From Streptomyces sp. NBC_00237 (lineage in GTDB: Bacteria; Actinomycetota; Actinomycetes; Streptomycetales; Streptomycetaceae): DNA of 64,000 nucleotides. The stretch spans positions 496,001-560,000 of the forward strand of contig NZ_JAPEMT010000001.1 in assembly GCF_026342435.1 (NCBI RefSeq), read 5' to 3'. The position numbers and the translations under genes are program-made. Below, in pieces: positions 15,887 through 24,134 of the stretch. Numbering within the stretch: position 1 is the first letter of the stretch; each line of letters starts with the position of its first letter. The notes under the pieces were generated by a model. It was not told the DNA's origin and ran no database searches. It saw only the letters and a program-made list of their open reading frames with translations.

Positions 15887-17410
15887 GTGCCTGGTTCCGC
15901 ACACCCGACCAAGCCGGTCCATGTCTTCGACCGGAGCGTCGAGTGGGACGCCCTCGCCGCCTTCGTGAGCCGGCCGCTGCCGCACGCCATGCTCGGGATC
16001 GTCAGCGGCAGGCGGCGGATGGGCAAGACCTACTTGCTGCGTGCCCTGGTGGAGCAGCAGGGGGGCTTCTACTTCGGAGCCACGGCGGCGACGGAGACGG
16101 AATCCCTGCGCCAGTTCGCCGCGGCTCTTGCCGAGCACGTGGGGTCGCCGGTTCCTTTCTCCTTTGCCACCTGGGACGACGCGATCTACTACCTGTTCGG
16201 GCTGGCCTCGCCGCGAAGTTCTCAGGCGCCACTGCTTGTGGTCATTGATGAATTTCCGTACTTGGCGAAGACCGCTCCGGAGCTTCCGTCGATAATCCAG
16301 CGGGAGGTCGACCGGTTCCAGGTTGAGCAGAGCCGGATGCGGCTTCTCCTGTGCGGGTCGGCGATGTCCGTCATGGGCGGACTGCTGGCGAGTACCGCAC
16401 CCTTGCGGGGGCGGGCTCAACTGGAGCTTGTCGTACGGCCCTTCGGGTACCGGGCGGCCGCTGAGTTCTGGGGGGTCGCGGATGACCCCGCGCTCGCTGC
16501 CCGTCTCCATGCGGTGCTCGGTGGCACGCCTGCGTACCGTCGGCAGTTCCTCGCGGACGACGTCCCCACCGGGCTGGAGGAGTTCGACGACTGGATCTGC
16601 CGTACGGTCCTCTCGCCCTTCAGCCCTCTCTTCCGGGAAGCCCGGTACCTGCTGGCCGAGGAAGCGGACATCCGGGACACGGCCTTGTACCACTCGGTCC
16701 TCGCCGCGGTGGCGCAGGGGAATTCCACGCGTGGAGGGATCGCGGGGTACATCGGCCGTAAGTCGGTGGACATCTCACACCCCCTCCACGTCCTGGAGGA
16801 CAGTCACCTCCTGGCGCGGGAAGCGGACGTCTTCCGCGCCGGGAAGTCCCAGTACCGAATCACCGAGCCGCTGATCAACTTTTACGAAGCGGTGATGCGA
16901 CCCGCTTGGGCGCGACTTGAAAGCGGGCAGGCCCGAGACGTGTGGGCACAGTCCGCGGAACGCTTCGCGGCGCAGGTGGCCGGACCGCACTTCGAGACGA
17001 TGTGCCGCGAGTACATCCTCGGGCCGGGCCGGGCCCTGCTCCGCTCCTCCCTGGGGGAGGTGGGCGGTGGCGTGGTGACGGACCCCGTGGCGCGGCGGCA
17101 GACGCAGATCGACGTAGCCGTGGTGGAACCCGGGTCCGGGGGAAGCAAGCAAGCGGTTCACCTGCTTGGGGAGGCGAAGTGGGGAACCGTCATGGGGTTG
17201 AGCCACCTGGAGAGGCTGGCTCGGGCACGGGAAGTACTCACCGCACGAGGCATGGACACCAGTCGATGTCAGCTGGCCTGCTTCAGCGCGGCCGGCTTCA
17301 GCGACTCGTTGCGACGCGAGGTGTCGCGTGGAGTGCAGGGCGAGGACGGCGTGCTGCTCATCGGTCTCGACGAGCTCTACGGCGGGGCGTTCCGCGCACC
17401 GCTCCATTGA
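15887..17410 (+). CDS. AAA-type ATPase with C-terminal DUF234 (PD-(D/E)xK-like) domain
   Basis: Protein of 507 aa in the archaeal-type ATPase family. Walker A GRRRMGKTYLL is near residue 45 and Walker B PLLVVIDEFPYL near residue 120; SRMRLLLCGSAMS is sensor-like. A winged-helix middle part is followed by a C-terminal domain with HFETMCREYI and, about 60 residues later, an acidic D (TQIDVAVV) and GEAKWG, the D...ExK arrangement of PD-(D/E)xK nucleases. The cellular role of the family is not established; defence or mobile-element association is possible. Base composition is less extreme than its neighbours. It lies next to tRNA-Gly and is flanked by short direct repeats. GTG chosen because AAGGAG is 7 bases upstream. 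Confidence 0.8.
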   Translation: MPGSAHPTKPVHVFDRSVEWDALAAFVSRPLPHAMLGIVSGRRRMGKTYLLRALVEQQGGFYFGATAATETESLRQFAAALAEHVGSPVPFSFATWDDAIYYLFGLASPRSSQAPLLVVIDEFPYLAKTAPELPSIIQREVDRFQVEQSRMRLLLCGSAMSVMGGLLASTAPLRGRAQLELVVRPFGYRAAAEFWGVADDPALAARLHAVLGGTPAYRRQFLADDVPTGLEEFDDWICRTVLSPFSPLFREARYLLAEEADIRDTALYHSVLAAVAQGNSTRGGIAGYIGRKSVDISHPLHVLEDSHLLAREADVFRAGKSQYRITEPLINFYEAVMRPAWARLESGQARDVWAQSAERFAAQVAGPHFETMCREYILGPGRALLRSSLGEVGGGVVTDPVARRQTQIDVAVVEPGSGGSKQAVHLLGEAKWGTVMGLSHLERLARAREVLTARGMDTSRCQLACFSAAGFSDSLRREVSRGVQGEDGVLLIGLDELYGGAFRAPLH

Positions 17411-17464
17411 CCGAGCGCGAGATGCGGCGCGGGAAGCGGTTCCTTATCCGGTCCAGACAACAAC

Positions 17465-17493
17465 AAAGCCCCGGGCCACTGGCCTGGGGCTTT
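17465..17493. terminator. Hairpin terminator shared by tRNA-Gly and the ATPase gene
   Basis: AAAGCCCCGGGCC, a 3-base loop, then GGCCTGGGGCTTT gives a 13-bp stem with one mismatch and A/T-rich ends on both strands. It lies downstream of the minus-strand tRNA and of the plus-strand ATPase gene. Confidence 0.8.
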
Positions 17494-17506
17494 CGCGTGT
17501 ACTGCG

Positions 17507-17580
17507 TGGAGCGGGTGACGAGAATCGAACTCGCGCTCTGAGCTTGGGAAGCTCATGTTCTACCATTAAACTACACCCGC
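17507..17580 (-). tRNA. tRNA-Gly (anticodon CCC)
   Basis: On the minus strand the acceptor stem GCGGGTG pairs with CACCCGC. The D arm is GTTTAATGGTAGAAC; the anticodon stem TGAGC/GCTCA encloses the loop TTCCCAA (anticodon CCC), and the T arm GCGAG-TTCGATT-CTCGT follows. The discriminator is T, as expected for tRNA-Gly, and the CCA end is encoded. Read by cloverleaf inspection. Confidence 0.95.
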
Positions 17581-17745
17581 CGAAGCGGCTGTTGAGCTTC
17601 TGCCGCATCGTCGGACACTGTACCCCATGTCGGGAGATCGGTGTCCAGGGGGTTGCCGTGGAGTGCGGAGTGCCGCTTGGTGAGGGGTCCTGTTTATCCC
17701 CTAATGTGGCAGCTTCGTCCACGCGTGGTTTGGGGAAGGGACTTG

Positions 17746-17907
17746 ATGGATCGCACCGTCGTCCGCTGTGCCGAAGGGCACGTGTTCAGCACCTCTTCGT
17801 TCCCGTTGCGGCAGCTCGGTGAAGGGCGGATCGGGCCCGGGAGGCTGGTCAGGTGTCCTCGGTGTGCGCGGCTCAGGCATGCCGTGCCGGTGGGGGGTCA
17901 GAAGTAG
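17746..17907 (+). CDS. Small zinc-ribbon-like protein, function unknown
   Basis: A 53-aa protein starting MDRTVVRCAEGHVF. It has a C-x3-H element (CAEGH) and, about 30 residues later, CPRC, so four candidate zinc ligands in a ribbon-like layout. The ATG at 17746 is chosen because GGGAAGGGA lies just upstream; the frame from 17641 would read through unlikely sequence. It sits alone between tRNA-Gly and dcd, 76 bases before dcd. No function is recognised. Confidence 0.6.
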   Translation: MDRTVVRCAEGHVFSTSSFPLRQLGEGRIGPGRLVRCPRCARLRHAVPVGGQK

Positions 17908-17983
17908 GAGCTGTGGGTAGTTGGTCGAGCGCGTGGGGTTGTCCGATTGGGGCGGGCCCGCGCGCTCTGCGTATCCTCGGTGA

Positions 17984-18559
17984 GTGCTTCTCTCAGACAA
18001 GGACATCCGGGCCGAGATCGACGCCGGACGCGTACGTATTGATCCGTTCGACGATTCCATGGTGCAGCCGTCGAGTGTCGACGTGCGGCTCGACCGCTAC
18101 TTCCGGGTGTTCGAGAACCATCGGTATCCGCACATCGATCCTGCCGTCGAGCAGGCCGATCTGACGCGGTTGGTGGAGCCTGAGGGGGACGAGGCGTTCA
18201 TCCTGCATCCCGGGGAGTTCGTGCTCGCTTCGACGTACGAGACGATTACCCTGCCCGACAATCTCGCTTCGCGGTTGGAGGGGAAGAGTTCGCTCGGGCG
18301 GTTGGGGTTGGTCACGCACTCGACGGCCGGGTTTATCGATCCTGGTTTTTCGGGGCATGTGACGCTGGAGTTGTCGAATCTGGCGACGCTTCCCATCAAG
18401 TTGTGGCCGGGGATGAAGATCGGGCAGCTGTGTTTGTTCCAGCTGAGTTCCTCGGCTGAGTTTCCTTACGGGTCCGAGCGGTACGGGTCCCGTTATCAGG
18501 GGCAGCGTGGGCCGACGGCCTCGCGGTCCTTCCTCAATTTCCATCGGACGCAGGTGTGA
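17984..18559 (+). CDS. dcd: dCTP deaminase
   Basis: Converts dCTP to dUTP plus ammonia, feeding dUMP and dTMP synthesis in the cytosol. The full-length 191-aa protein shows the family core: [27 protein letters not shown], and [20 protein letters not shown] with the catalytic Glu, ending in the [10 protein letters not shown] tail that closes over the nucleotide. The GTG at 17984 is preceded by CTCGGTGA. Its TGA overlaps the possible GTG start of the next gene. Confidence 0.97.
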   Translation: MLLSDKDIRAEIDAGRVRIDPFDDSMVQPSSVDVRLDRYFRVFENHRYPHIDPAVEQADLTRLVEPEGDEAFILHPGEFVLASTYETITLPDNLASRLEGKSSLGRLGLVTHSTAGFIDPGFSGHVTLELSNLATLPIKLWPGMKIGQLCLFQLSSSAEFPYGSERYGSRYQGQRGPTASRSFLNFHRTQV

Positions 18560-19071
18560 TAGCCGGTATGGGTAACAGTGACGTGCGGGAGAATCTGACG
18601 TACGACGGGTTCGGGCACGCTGTGCGCGAGCTGGCGCAGACGATCGCGGATGACGGGTACGAGCCCGACATCGTGCTGAGTATTGCGCGTGGTGGGGTGT
18701 TCGTGGCGGGTGGGCTCGCGTACGCGCTGGACGTCAAGAACATTCATCTGGTGAATGTCGAGTTCTATACCGGGGTCGGGACGACTCTGGAAATGCCGGT
18801 CATGCTGGCGCCGGTTCCGAATGTCATCGACTTCAGCAACAAGAAGGTGCTGATCGCTGATGACGTGGCGGACACCGGGAAGACGCTGAAGCTGGTGCAC
18901 GACTTCTGCCTGGAACATGTGGCGGAGGTGCGCAGTGCGGTGGTGTACGAGAAGTCGCACTCTTTGGTGAAGTGTGAGTACGTGTGGAAGCGGACCGACG
19001 AGTGGATTAACTTCCCGTGGTCCGTGGAGAAGCCGGTCGTGCGGCGGGACGGGCAGATTCTCGACGCGTGA
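18556..19071 (+). CDS. Phosphoribosyltransferase-family protein
   Basis: Type I phosphoribosyltransferase fold, 171 aa from GTG 18556 (or 167 aa from ATG 18568, which starts MGNSDVREN). The PRPP-binding motif is [17 protein letters not shown] near residue 100, and the earlier [19 protein letters not shown] holds the pyrophosphate loop. It resembles xanthine/guanine or orphan phosphoribosyltransferases; the acceptor base is not clear. It overlaps dcd by 4 bases, so a role in nucleotide salvage is likely. Confidence 0.85.
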   Translation: MIAGMGNSDVRENLTYDGFGHAVRELAQTIADDGYEPDIVLSIARGGVFVAGGLAYALDVKNIHLVNVEFYTGVGTTLEMPVMLAPVPNVIDFSNKKVLIADDVADTGKTLKLVHDFCLEHVAEVRSAVVYEKSHSLVKCEYVWKRTDEWINFPWSVEKPVVRRDGQILDA

Positions 19072-19096
19072 GTGTCATGGCACGGGGGGAAACGTG

Positions 19097-19129
19097 AGAG
19101 GGCCCGGAGCTCAAAGCTCCGGGCCCTCT
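19097..19129. terminator. Strong bidirectional terminator hairpin
   Basis: AGAGGGCCCGGAGCT and its perfect 15-base complement are separated by only CAA. It lies between the phosphoribosyltransferase and the convergent Yip1-family gene. Confidence 0.85.
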
Positions 19130-19157
19130 GGCGTGTGCGGGTGCGTAGTCGTGTGCG

Positions 19158-20132
19158 TTACAGCGTGCCCAGCTTGATGAGCGAGAGGAGCGCGATCAGC
19201 TGGATGGCCGAAGCGCCCAGCGCCTTCGGCCAGGGGAGGTCGTGGGACTTGCTGACCATCGAAGTGAAGAGGGCGCCCGCGGCGAGCCAGGTGGCCCAGC
19301 CGACGATCTGGACGAGGTTGTTGTCGCCGCCCAGGAAGAGGGCCAGGAGGAGGCGGGGGGCGTCCGTGATGGACATGATCAGCATGGAGAGGCCGACCGT
19401 GGGCTGCCAGGAGCCGTCGCCGCCGAGCTGACGCGCCACCGTGTGCGTCACCGCGCCCAGGATCAGGCCGCAGAGCGTCATCGCGACCGCGGTGATCAGG
19501 ACGTACGGGATGGCGCTCGCGAAGGTCGCGTTGATCGTGTCCTCGCGCGCCTTGTCGAAGCCGAAGACAGCGAGCATGCCGTAGAGGAACGTGACGATGA
19601 CGGCGGGGGACCAGACCTGGTGGTCGCGCATCTGCCAGAAGGTGTCCCCGGGGCGCAGCACGATGCCCGAGAGCAGCTGCTTCCAGGGGAGGCGGGGGCC
19701 GGGCGGCGGGGCGGGGGAGTTGCCCGCGCGGTAGGTGTTGCCGTCGCCGTACGGGTCCTCGTTGACGCTGAACGCCTGCGTGTGGCCCGGGTTGTTGGCG
19801 TACGGGTCGTGAGCGCCCTGGGCGTACGGGTCGTACGGGGTCTGGGGCGGGGCCTGGCCGTACCGGGGGTCGTAACCGCCCTGGTTGTGCTGGGGGTGGG
19901 GGTCGCCGAAGTACTCCGGCTCGTCGGAGCCGCCGCCTCCGTATCCGTATCCGCCGTTGCCCTGTGGGGCCCCGTTGCCGTTGCCCGGGGACTGCGGCGG
20001 CCACTGCTGACGGCCGTACTGGGGGTGAGGCGGTGCCTGTTGCCCCCCGTACGGCTGCTGCTGCGGTTGCTGCCGCTGCGGTTCCTGCTGCGTGCGGTTG
20101 TCCCGGCCGCGTCCGATCCTGAATCCAGCCAC
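19158..20132 (-). CDS. Yip1-family integral membrane protein
   Basis: About 324 aa. The N-terminal half is a disordered Gln/Pro/Gly/Tyr-rich segment (QQEPQRQQPQQQ, then NPG and DPYA-type repeats). The C-terminal half has five hydrophobic segments, beginning after PGDTFWQMRDHQVWSPAVIV and including LILGAVTHTVARQLGG and the QIVGWATWLAAGALFTS end. This matches bacterial Yip1-domain proteins, whose function is unknown. The GTG at 20132 (MAGFRIGRGRDNRT) is preferred to the longer frame from 20213 because the basic MAGFRIGRGR start fits a cytosolic N-terminus; the choice is uncertain. Confidence 0.8.
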   Translation of the reverse strand: MAGFRIGRGRDNRTQQEPQRQQPQQQPYGGQQAPPHPQYGRQQWPPQSPGNGNGAPQGNGGYGYGGGGSDEPEYFGDPHPQHNQGGYDPRYGQAPPQTPYDPYAQGAHDPYANNPGHTQAFSVNEDPYGDGNTYRAGNSPAPPPGPRLPWKQLLSGIVLRPGDTFWQMRDHQVWSPAVIVTFLYGMLAVFGFDKAREDTINATFASAIPYVLITAVAMTLCGLILGAVTHTVARQLGGDGSWQPTVGLSMLIMSITDAPRLLLALFLGGDNNLVQIVGWATWLAAGALFTSMVSKSHDLPWPKALGASAIQLIALLSLIKLGTL

Positions 20133-20487
20133 GCGAACGAACGTACCCGCTCCGGATACGGGCGGGGACGGGCAGTGGCGGATAAGGGGGTCTTTGCCGC
20201 CGAGCTGTGACATCCCCTAGGGGTACCCCGGGGGGTTGACCGGAGGGGCAGGAGGCGGGCGGGCGGGTACGGAGCGTAGTGGGGTGCGGTGGGTGGGGTG
20301 AGGTTTCGTTGAGAGGTGGGGGAGGTAGGGGGACGTGGCGGTCTGGCCGGCGTCGGCGCCGCGGGTCTCGGCTTCGCGGTGAGGCGGCGCAGCCGTCAGG
20401 AGGGCCGGCCGCCCGGCACACGCAGGAGCGGCCGGTTCCGCCCCGAGGCAGAACCGGCCGCTCACGCGTGCGTACCGTGCGGGCGGG
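20133..20487. other. Intergenic region between Yip1 gene and Fe-S oxidoreductase
   Basis: A 355-base non-coding stretch with a GGGG-rich segment (20211-20330). The only clear element is the terminator at 20426-20463. No small ORF with a convincing start was seen. Confidence 0.5.
20426..20463 (-). terminator. Terminator after the Fe-S oxidoreductase
   Basis: GAGCGGCCGGTTC and GAACCGGCCGCTC form a perfect 13-bp stem around a 12-base loop, 25 bases beyond the stop codon at 20488. Confidence 0.85.
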
Positions 20488-22794
20488 CTACTTCGCCGGC
20501 TCCGGCTCCGGCGCGTCCTCGGACTCCTCCGAAGCCGCCGGGTCGACCGGCGTCTTGACCGAGTCGAGGAGCAGCTGCGCCACGTCCACGACGGTCAGGG
20601 ACTCCTTGGGCTTGACGCCCGTGGCGGAGCCACTTTCAGCTTCAGCCTTCTTGCCGTTGACCGAGTCCGTCAGCATGACGAGGCAGAACGGGCAGGCGGT
20701 CGAGACGATGTCCGGGTTGAGGGAGAGGGCCTCGTCCACGCGCTCCGTGTTGATGCGCTTGCCGATCCGCTCCTCCATCCACATCCGCGCACCACCGGCG
20801 CCGCAGCAGAAGCCGCGCTCCTTGTGGCGGTGCATCTCCTGCTGGCGCAGGCCCGGGACGGCGGACATGATCTCGCGCGGCGGGGTGTAGATCTTGTTGT
20901 GGCGGCCCAGGTAGCAGGGGTCGTGGTACGTGATGAGGCCCTCGACCGGGGTCACCGGGATCAGCTTGCCCTCGTCGATGAGGAGCTGGAGCAGCTGGGT
21001 GTGGTGGACGACCTCGTAGTCGCCGCCGATCTGCGGGTACTCGTTGCCGATCGTGTTCAGGCAGTGCGGGCAGGTCGCGACGATCTTCTTGGCGGTGCGG
21101 GGCTTCTTGGACTCCTCCGTCACCTTGCCGTCGTCGTCGTACTCCTCGCCGAAGGCCATGTTGAGGGCCATGACGTTTTCCTGGCCGAGCTGCTGGAAGA
21201 GCGGCTCGTTGCCGAGGCGGCGGGCCGAGTCGCCCGTGCACTTCTCGTCGCCGCCCATGATCGCGAACTTGACGCCCGCCATGTGGAGCAGCTCCGCGAA
21301 AGCCTTGGTGGTCTTCTTGGCGCGGTCTTCGAGGGAGCCCGCGCAGCCGACCCAGTACAGGTACTCGACCTCGGTGAGGTCCTCGATGTCCTTGCCGACG
21401 ACCGGCACCTCGAAGTCGAGCTCCTTGAGCCACTCCAGGCGCTGCTTCTTCGCCAGGCCCCAGGGGTTGCCCTTCTTCTCCAGGTTCTTGAGCATCGTGC
21501 CCGCCTCGGACGGGAACGCGGACTCGATCATCACCTGGTAGCGGCGCATGTCGACGATGTGGTCGATGTGCTCGATGTCCACCGGGCACTGCTCGACGCA
21601 GGCGCCGCAGGTGGTGCAGGACCACAGGACGTCGGGGTCGATGACGCCGTTCTCCTCGGCGGTGCCGATGAGGGGGCGCTCGGCCTCGGCGAGGGCGGCT
21701 GCCGGTACGTCCTTCAGGGCCTCGGCGGACGCCTTCTCCTCGCCCTCCATGTCCTTGCCGCCACCGGCCAGCAGGTACGGGGCCTTGGCGTGCGCGTGGT
21801 CGCGCAGCGACATGATCAGGAGCTTCGGGGAGAGCGGCTTGCCCGTGTTCCAGGCGGGGCACTGCGACTGGCAGCGACCGCACTCGGTGCACGTGGAGAA
21901 GTCGAGGATGCCCTTCCAGCTGAACTGCTCGACCTGGCTGACACCGAAGACGGCGTCCTCGGCCGGGTCCTCCCAGTCGATCTCCTTGCCGCCGGTGGTC
22001 ATCGGCAGCAGCGCGCCGAGCGCGACGTCGCCGTCGGCCCTGCGCTTGAAGAAGATGTTCGGGAAGGCCAGGAAGCGGTGCCAGGCGACACCCATGTCGG
22101 TCTTGAGCGCGACCGTGATCATCCAGATGAAGGACGTGGCGATCTTCAGACCCGCGAAGAAGTACGTGAGGTTCTGGAGCGTGGAGAGGTCCATGCCGCG
22201 GAACCACGCGACGAAGGGGTACGAGATGAAGAACGACGCCTCGTACGCGTTCACGTGGTGCTGGGCGCCTTCGAGGGCGTGCAGCGTGAAGATGCAGATG
22301 CCGACGATGAGGATGACGGACTCGACGAAGTACGCCTGACCCGCGTTGGAGCCCGCGAAGCGGGACTTGCGGCCCGGCTTGTTCGCCTTGCTCAGCTGGC
22401 GGATCACGATCAGCACCGCGATGCCGAGGATCGTCATCGTGCCGATGAACTCCACGAACATGTTGTACGGAGCCCACTCGCCGACGATCGGGAGCATCCA
22501 GTCGGCCTGGAAGAGCTGGCCGACGGCGTTGACGATCGTCAGCAGCAGCGAGAAGAAGCCCACCGCCACGAACCAGTGCGCGACGCCGACGACGCCCCAC
22601 TTGTTCATGCGCGTGTGGCCGAGGAACTCCTTGGCCACGGTGACCGCGCGCTGCCACGGGTAGTCGGTACGGGTGCCGGCGGGCACGGGCTGTCCGAGCC
22701 GTACGAAGCAATAGATCTGGAAGATCGCACGGCCGAACAGCGCGACGCCGACTGCCATGAGGACCAGCGACACGATGATCGCGGCGAGTTGCAT
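20488..22794 (-). CDS. Membrane-anchored Fe-S oxidoreductase with CCG domains (HdrD/GlpC-like)
   Basis: Protein of 768 aa. The N-terminal third holds about six membrane helices of the nitrate-reductase-gamma/cytochrome-b type. Then come two 4Fe-4S motifs, CTECGRCQSQCP (about residue 307) and CTTCGACVEQCP (about 395), followed by two CCG domains with GCAGSLEDRA, CPHCLNTIGNEY and GFCCGAGGARMW. This layout is that of actinobacterial electron-transfer proteins that pass electrons from a flavoprotein (for example ETF) to the quinone pool. The start is ATG 22794; the terminus is acidic (ESEDAPEPEP). A TTAC/GTAA palindrome lies upstream. Confidence 0.93.
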   Translation of the reverse strand: MQLAAIIVSLVLMAVGVALFGRAIFQIYCFVRLGQPVPAGTRTDYPWQRAVTVAKEFLGHTRMNKWGVVGVAHWFVAVGFFSLLLTIVNAVGQLFQADWMLPIVGEWAPYNMFVEFIGTMTILGIAVLIVIRQLSKANKPGRKSRFAGSNAGQAYFVESVILIVGICIFTLHALEGAQHHVNAYEASFFISYPFVAWFRGMDLSTLQNLTYFFAGLKIATSFIWMITVALKTDMGVAWHRFLAFPNIFFKRRADGDVALGALLPMTTGGKEIDWEDPAEDAVFGVSQVEQFSWKGILDFSTCTECGRCQSQCPAWNTGKPLSPKLLIMSLRDHAHAKAPYLLAGGGKDMEGEEKASAEALKDVPAAALAEAERPLIGTAEENGVIDPDVLWSCTTCGACVEQCPVDIEHIDHIVDMRRYQVMIESAFPSEAGTMLKNLEKKGNPWGLAKKQRLEWLKELDFEVPVVGKDIEDLTEVEYLYWVGCAGSLEDRAKKTTKAFAELLHMAGVKFAIMGGDEKCTGDSARRLGNEPLFQQLGQENVMALNMAFGEEYDDDGKVTEESKKPRTAKKIVATCPHCLNTIGNEYPQIGGDYEVVHHTQLLQLLIDEGKLIPVTPVEGLITYHDPCYLGRHNKIYTPPREIMSAVPGLRQQEMHRHKERGFCCGAGGARMWMEERIGKRINTERVDEALSLNPDIVSTACPFCLVMLTDSVNGKKAEAESGSATGVKPKESLTVVDVAQLLLDSVKTPVDPAASEESEDAPEPEPAK

Positions 22795-23103
22795 TTGGGG
22801 GCTCCTCGGGCCTGCGAGGGTGGGTAACGGGGGGTGTCTGTGGGGCTCCCGGGGGTCCCGGGAGGCTCCCGGGAAGTGCCCCGGGCCTCAGACGTGATGA
22901 CACTGTGCTGATTACTAAGCGGTAACTTATCCAGTCGAGCTGAGATTACCCACTTATGCCGTCGCACAGTATCCAGGCGCCCGGTGATCTGTGTCGCTCA
23001 GGCAACCCTCAGTGAGAGGCGTCGCACAGAGGGCCCCCGGTCGGCCCCCGCGTACGGCGAGTCGGCCCGCACCCCAGGGTGACGGGGTGCCTACGGTGCG
23101 CGC
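22795..23103. other. Divergent intergenic region, with TTAC/GTAA palindrome
   Basis: A 309-base region between the Fe-S oxidoreductase and the first exopolysaccharide gene. It contains TTACTAAGCGGTAA at 22912-22925 in an AT-rich patch, a candidate operator or promoter for the oxidoreductase. Closer to that gene is a CCCGGG-rich run (22845-22883) with self-complementary segments. Confidence 0.5.
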
Positions 23104-24003
23104 ATGACCTCCCTCAAGCGGCGTGTCGCCACCGGTGCCAATCGGCTGTTCTCCCGGGCGGGCCTCCTCGTCTCGCCCCGGCACTACTACTCCTCCGCCC
23201 CCGACCTCCGCGGCCTGGAGCAGGCACGTGCCCACTGGGCCGGACCCTCCGAGCTGCCCGGGCTGCGGGTCGATCTCGACGCCCAGGTCGAGTGGCTGCG
23301 GCGGACCTGTCTGCCGTACGGCGACGAGTACGCGGGCAACGCCCTCTACCGGGGGTCCGCCGCCTCCGGGCCCGGGTACGGGTACGTCGAGGCGCAGGCC
23401 CTGCACGGAATCCTCCGCTCCGCCAAGCCCCGCCGCTACCTGGAGGTGGGCAGCGGCGTATCGACCCGGATCGCCCTGCGCGCCCTGGAGCTCAACGCCG
23501 GAGAGGGCGAGGGCGGCGACGTCGTCTGCGTCGAGCCGTACCCCAGGGCCTGGCTGGCCGACGACCCGCGCGTGTCCCTGTACCGCAGCCCGGTGCAGGC
23601 GGTCGACCTCGACGTCTTCACGTCGCTCGGCGCGGGCGACGTGCTCTTCATCGACTCCAGCCATGTCGTGGGGCCGGGCGCGGACACGAACTTCCTGGTG
23701 CTGGAGGTGCTGCCGCGCCTCGCCCCCGGCGTGCTCGTCCACCTCCACGACATCTACCTCCCGTACGACCACCAGCGCGACCTCCTCGACTCCCCCTTCC
23801 ACTGGGCCGAGACCTCGCTCGTCCGCGCCTTCCTCACCGGCAATGACCGCGTCGCCATCCTCGCCTGCCTCTCCCACCTCCACTACGAGCGCACCGACGG
23901 CCTCCGCGAGGTCTTCCCCGAGTACCGCCCGCAGCGCGACCGGGGCGGTCTCGGCGTGGGCGGCGGGCACTTCCCGGCCTCGCTGTGGCTGCGTACCGCC
24001 TGA
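23104..24003 (+). CDS. Class I SAM-dependent methyltransferase-like protein (exopolysaccharide cluster)
   Basis: A 299-aa cytosolic protein. A SAM-type motif YLEVGSGVSTRIAL is near residue 119, an acidic strand end VVCVEPYP follows, and later DVLFIDSSHV and VLVHLHDIYLPYD match the methyltransferase_24 pattern. It probably methylates a sugar or lipid intermediate; the target is unknown. It opens the exopolysaccharide gene set, separated by 131 bases from the epimerase gene. Assignment to the pathway rests on position. Confidence 0.75.
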   Translation: MTSLKRRVATGANRLFSRAGLLVSPRHYYSSAPDLRGLEQARAHWAGPSELPGLRVDLDAQVEWLRRTCLPYGDEYAGNALYRGSAASGPGYGYVEAQALHGILRSAKPRRYLEVGSGVSTRIALRALELNAGEGEGGDVVCVEPYPRAWLADDPRVSLYRSPVQAVDLDVFTSLGAGDVLFIDSSHVVGPGADTNFLVLEVLPRLAPGVLVHLHDIYLPYDHQRDLLDSPFHWAETSLVRAFLTGNDRVAILACLSHLHYERTDGLREVFPEYRPQRDRGGLGVGGGHFPASLWLRTA

Positions 24004-24098
24004 GGCATCGGACGAGGGGCCTGGAAACATCAAATGCCGTAAATAGGGCAAATGGTGCGGCGTGCCGGGCCGGGCCGGGCATCGCTTCATGGCACACC

Positions 24099-24119
24099 TT
24101 TCGGTGATAACGACCGAAA
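24099..24119. promoter_or_regulatory. Inverted repeat upstream of the epimerase operon
   Basis: TTTCGGT-N7-ACCGAAA is a perfect 7-bp inverted repeat 16 bases before the epimerase start. It could be an operator or a small transcript hairpin; which is unknown. Confidence 0.5.
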
Positions 24120-24134
24120 AGGGGATAGAAGCCA

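Noticed and set aside
20824..22827. Long plus-strand frame of 667 aa opposite the Fe-S oxidoreductase
   Set aside because: It is an antisense shadow: the minus-strand frame has clear Fe-S motifs, while this one is a His/Val/Arg-rich low-information sequence.
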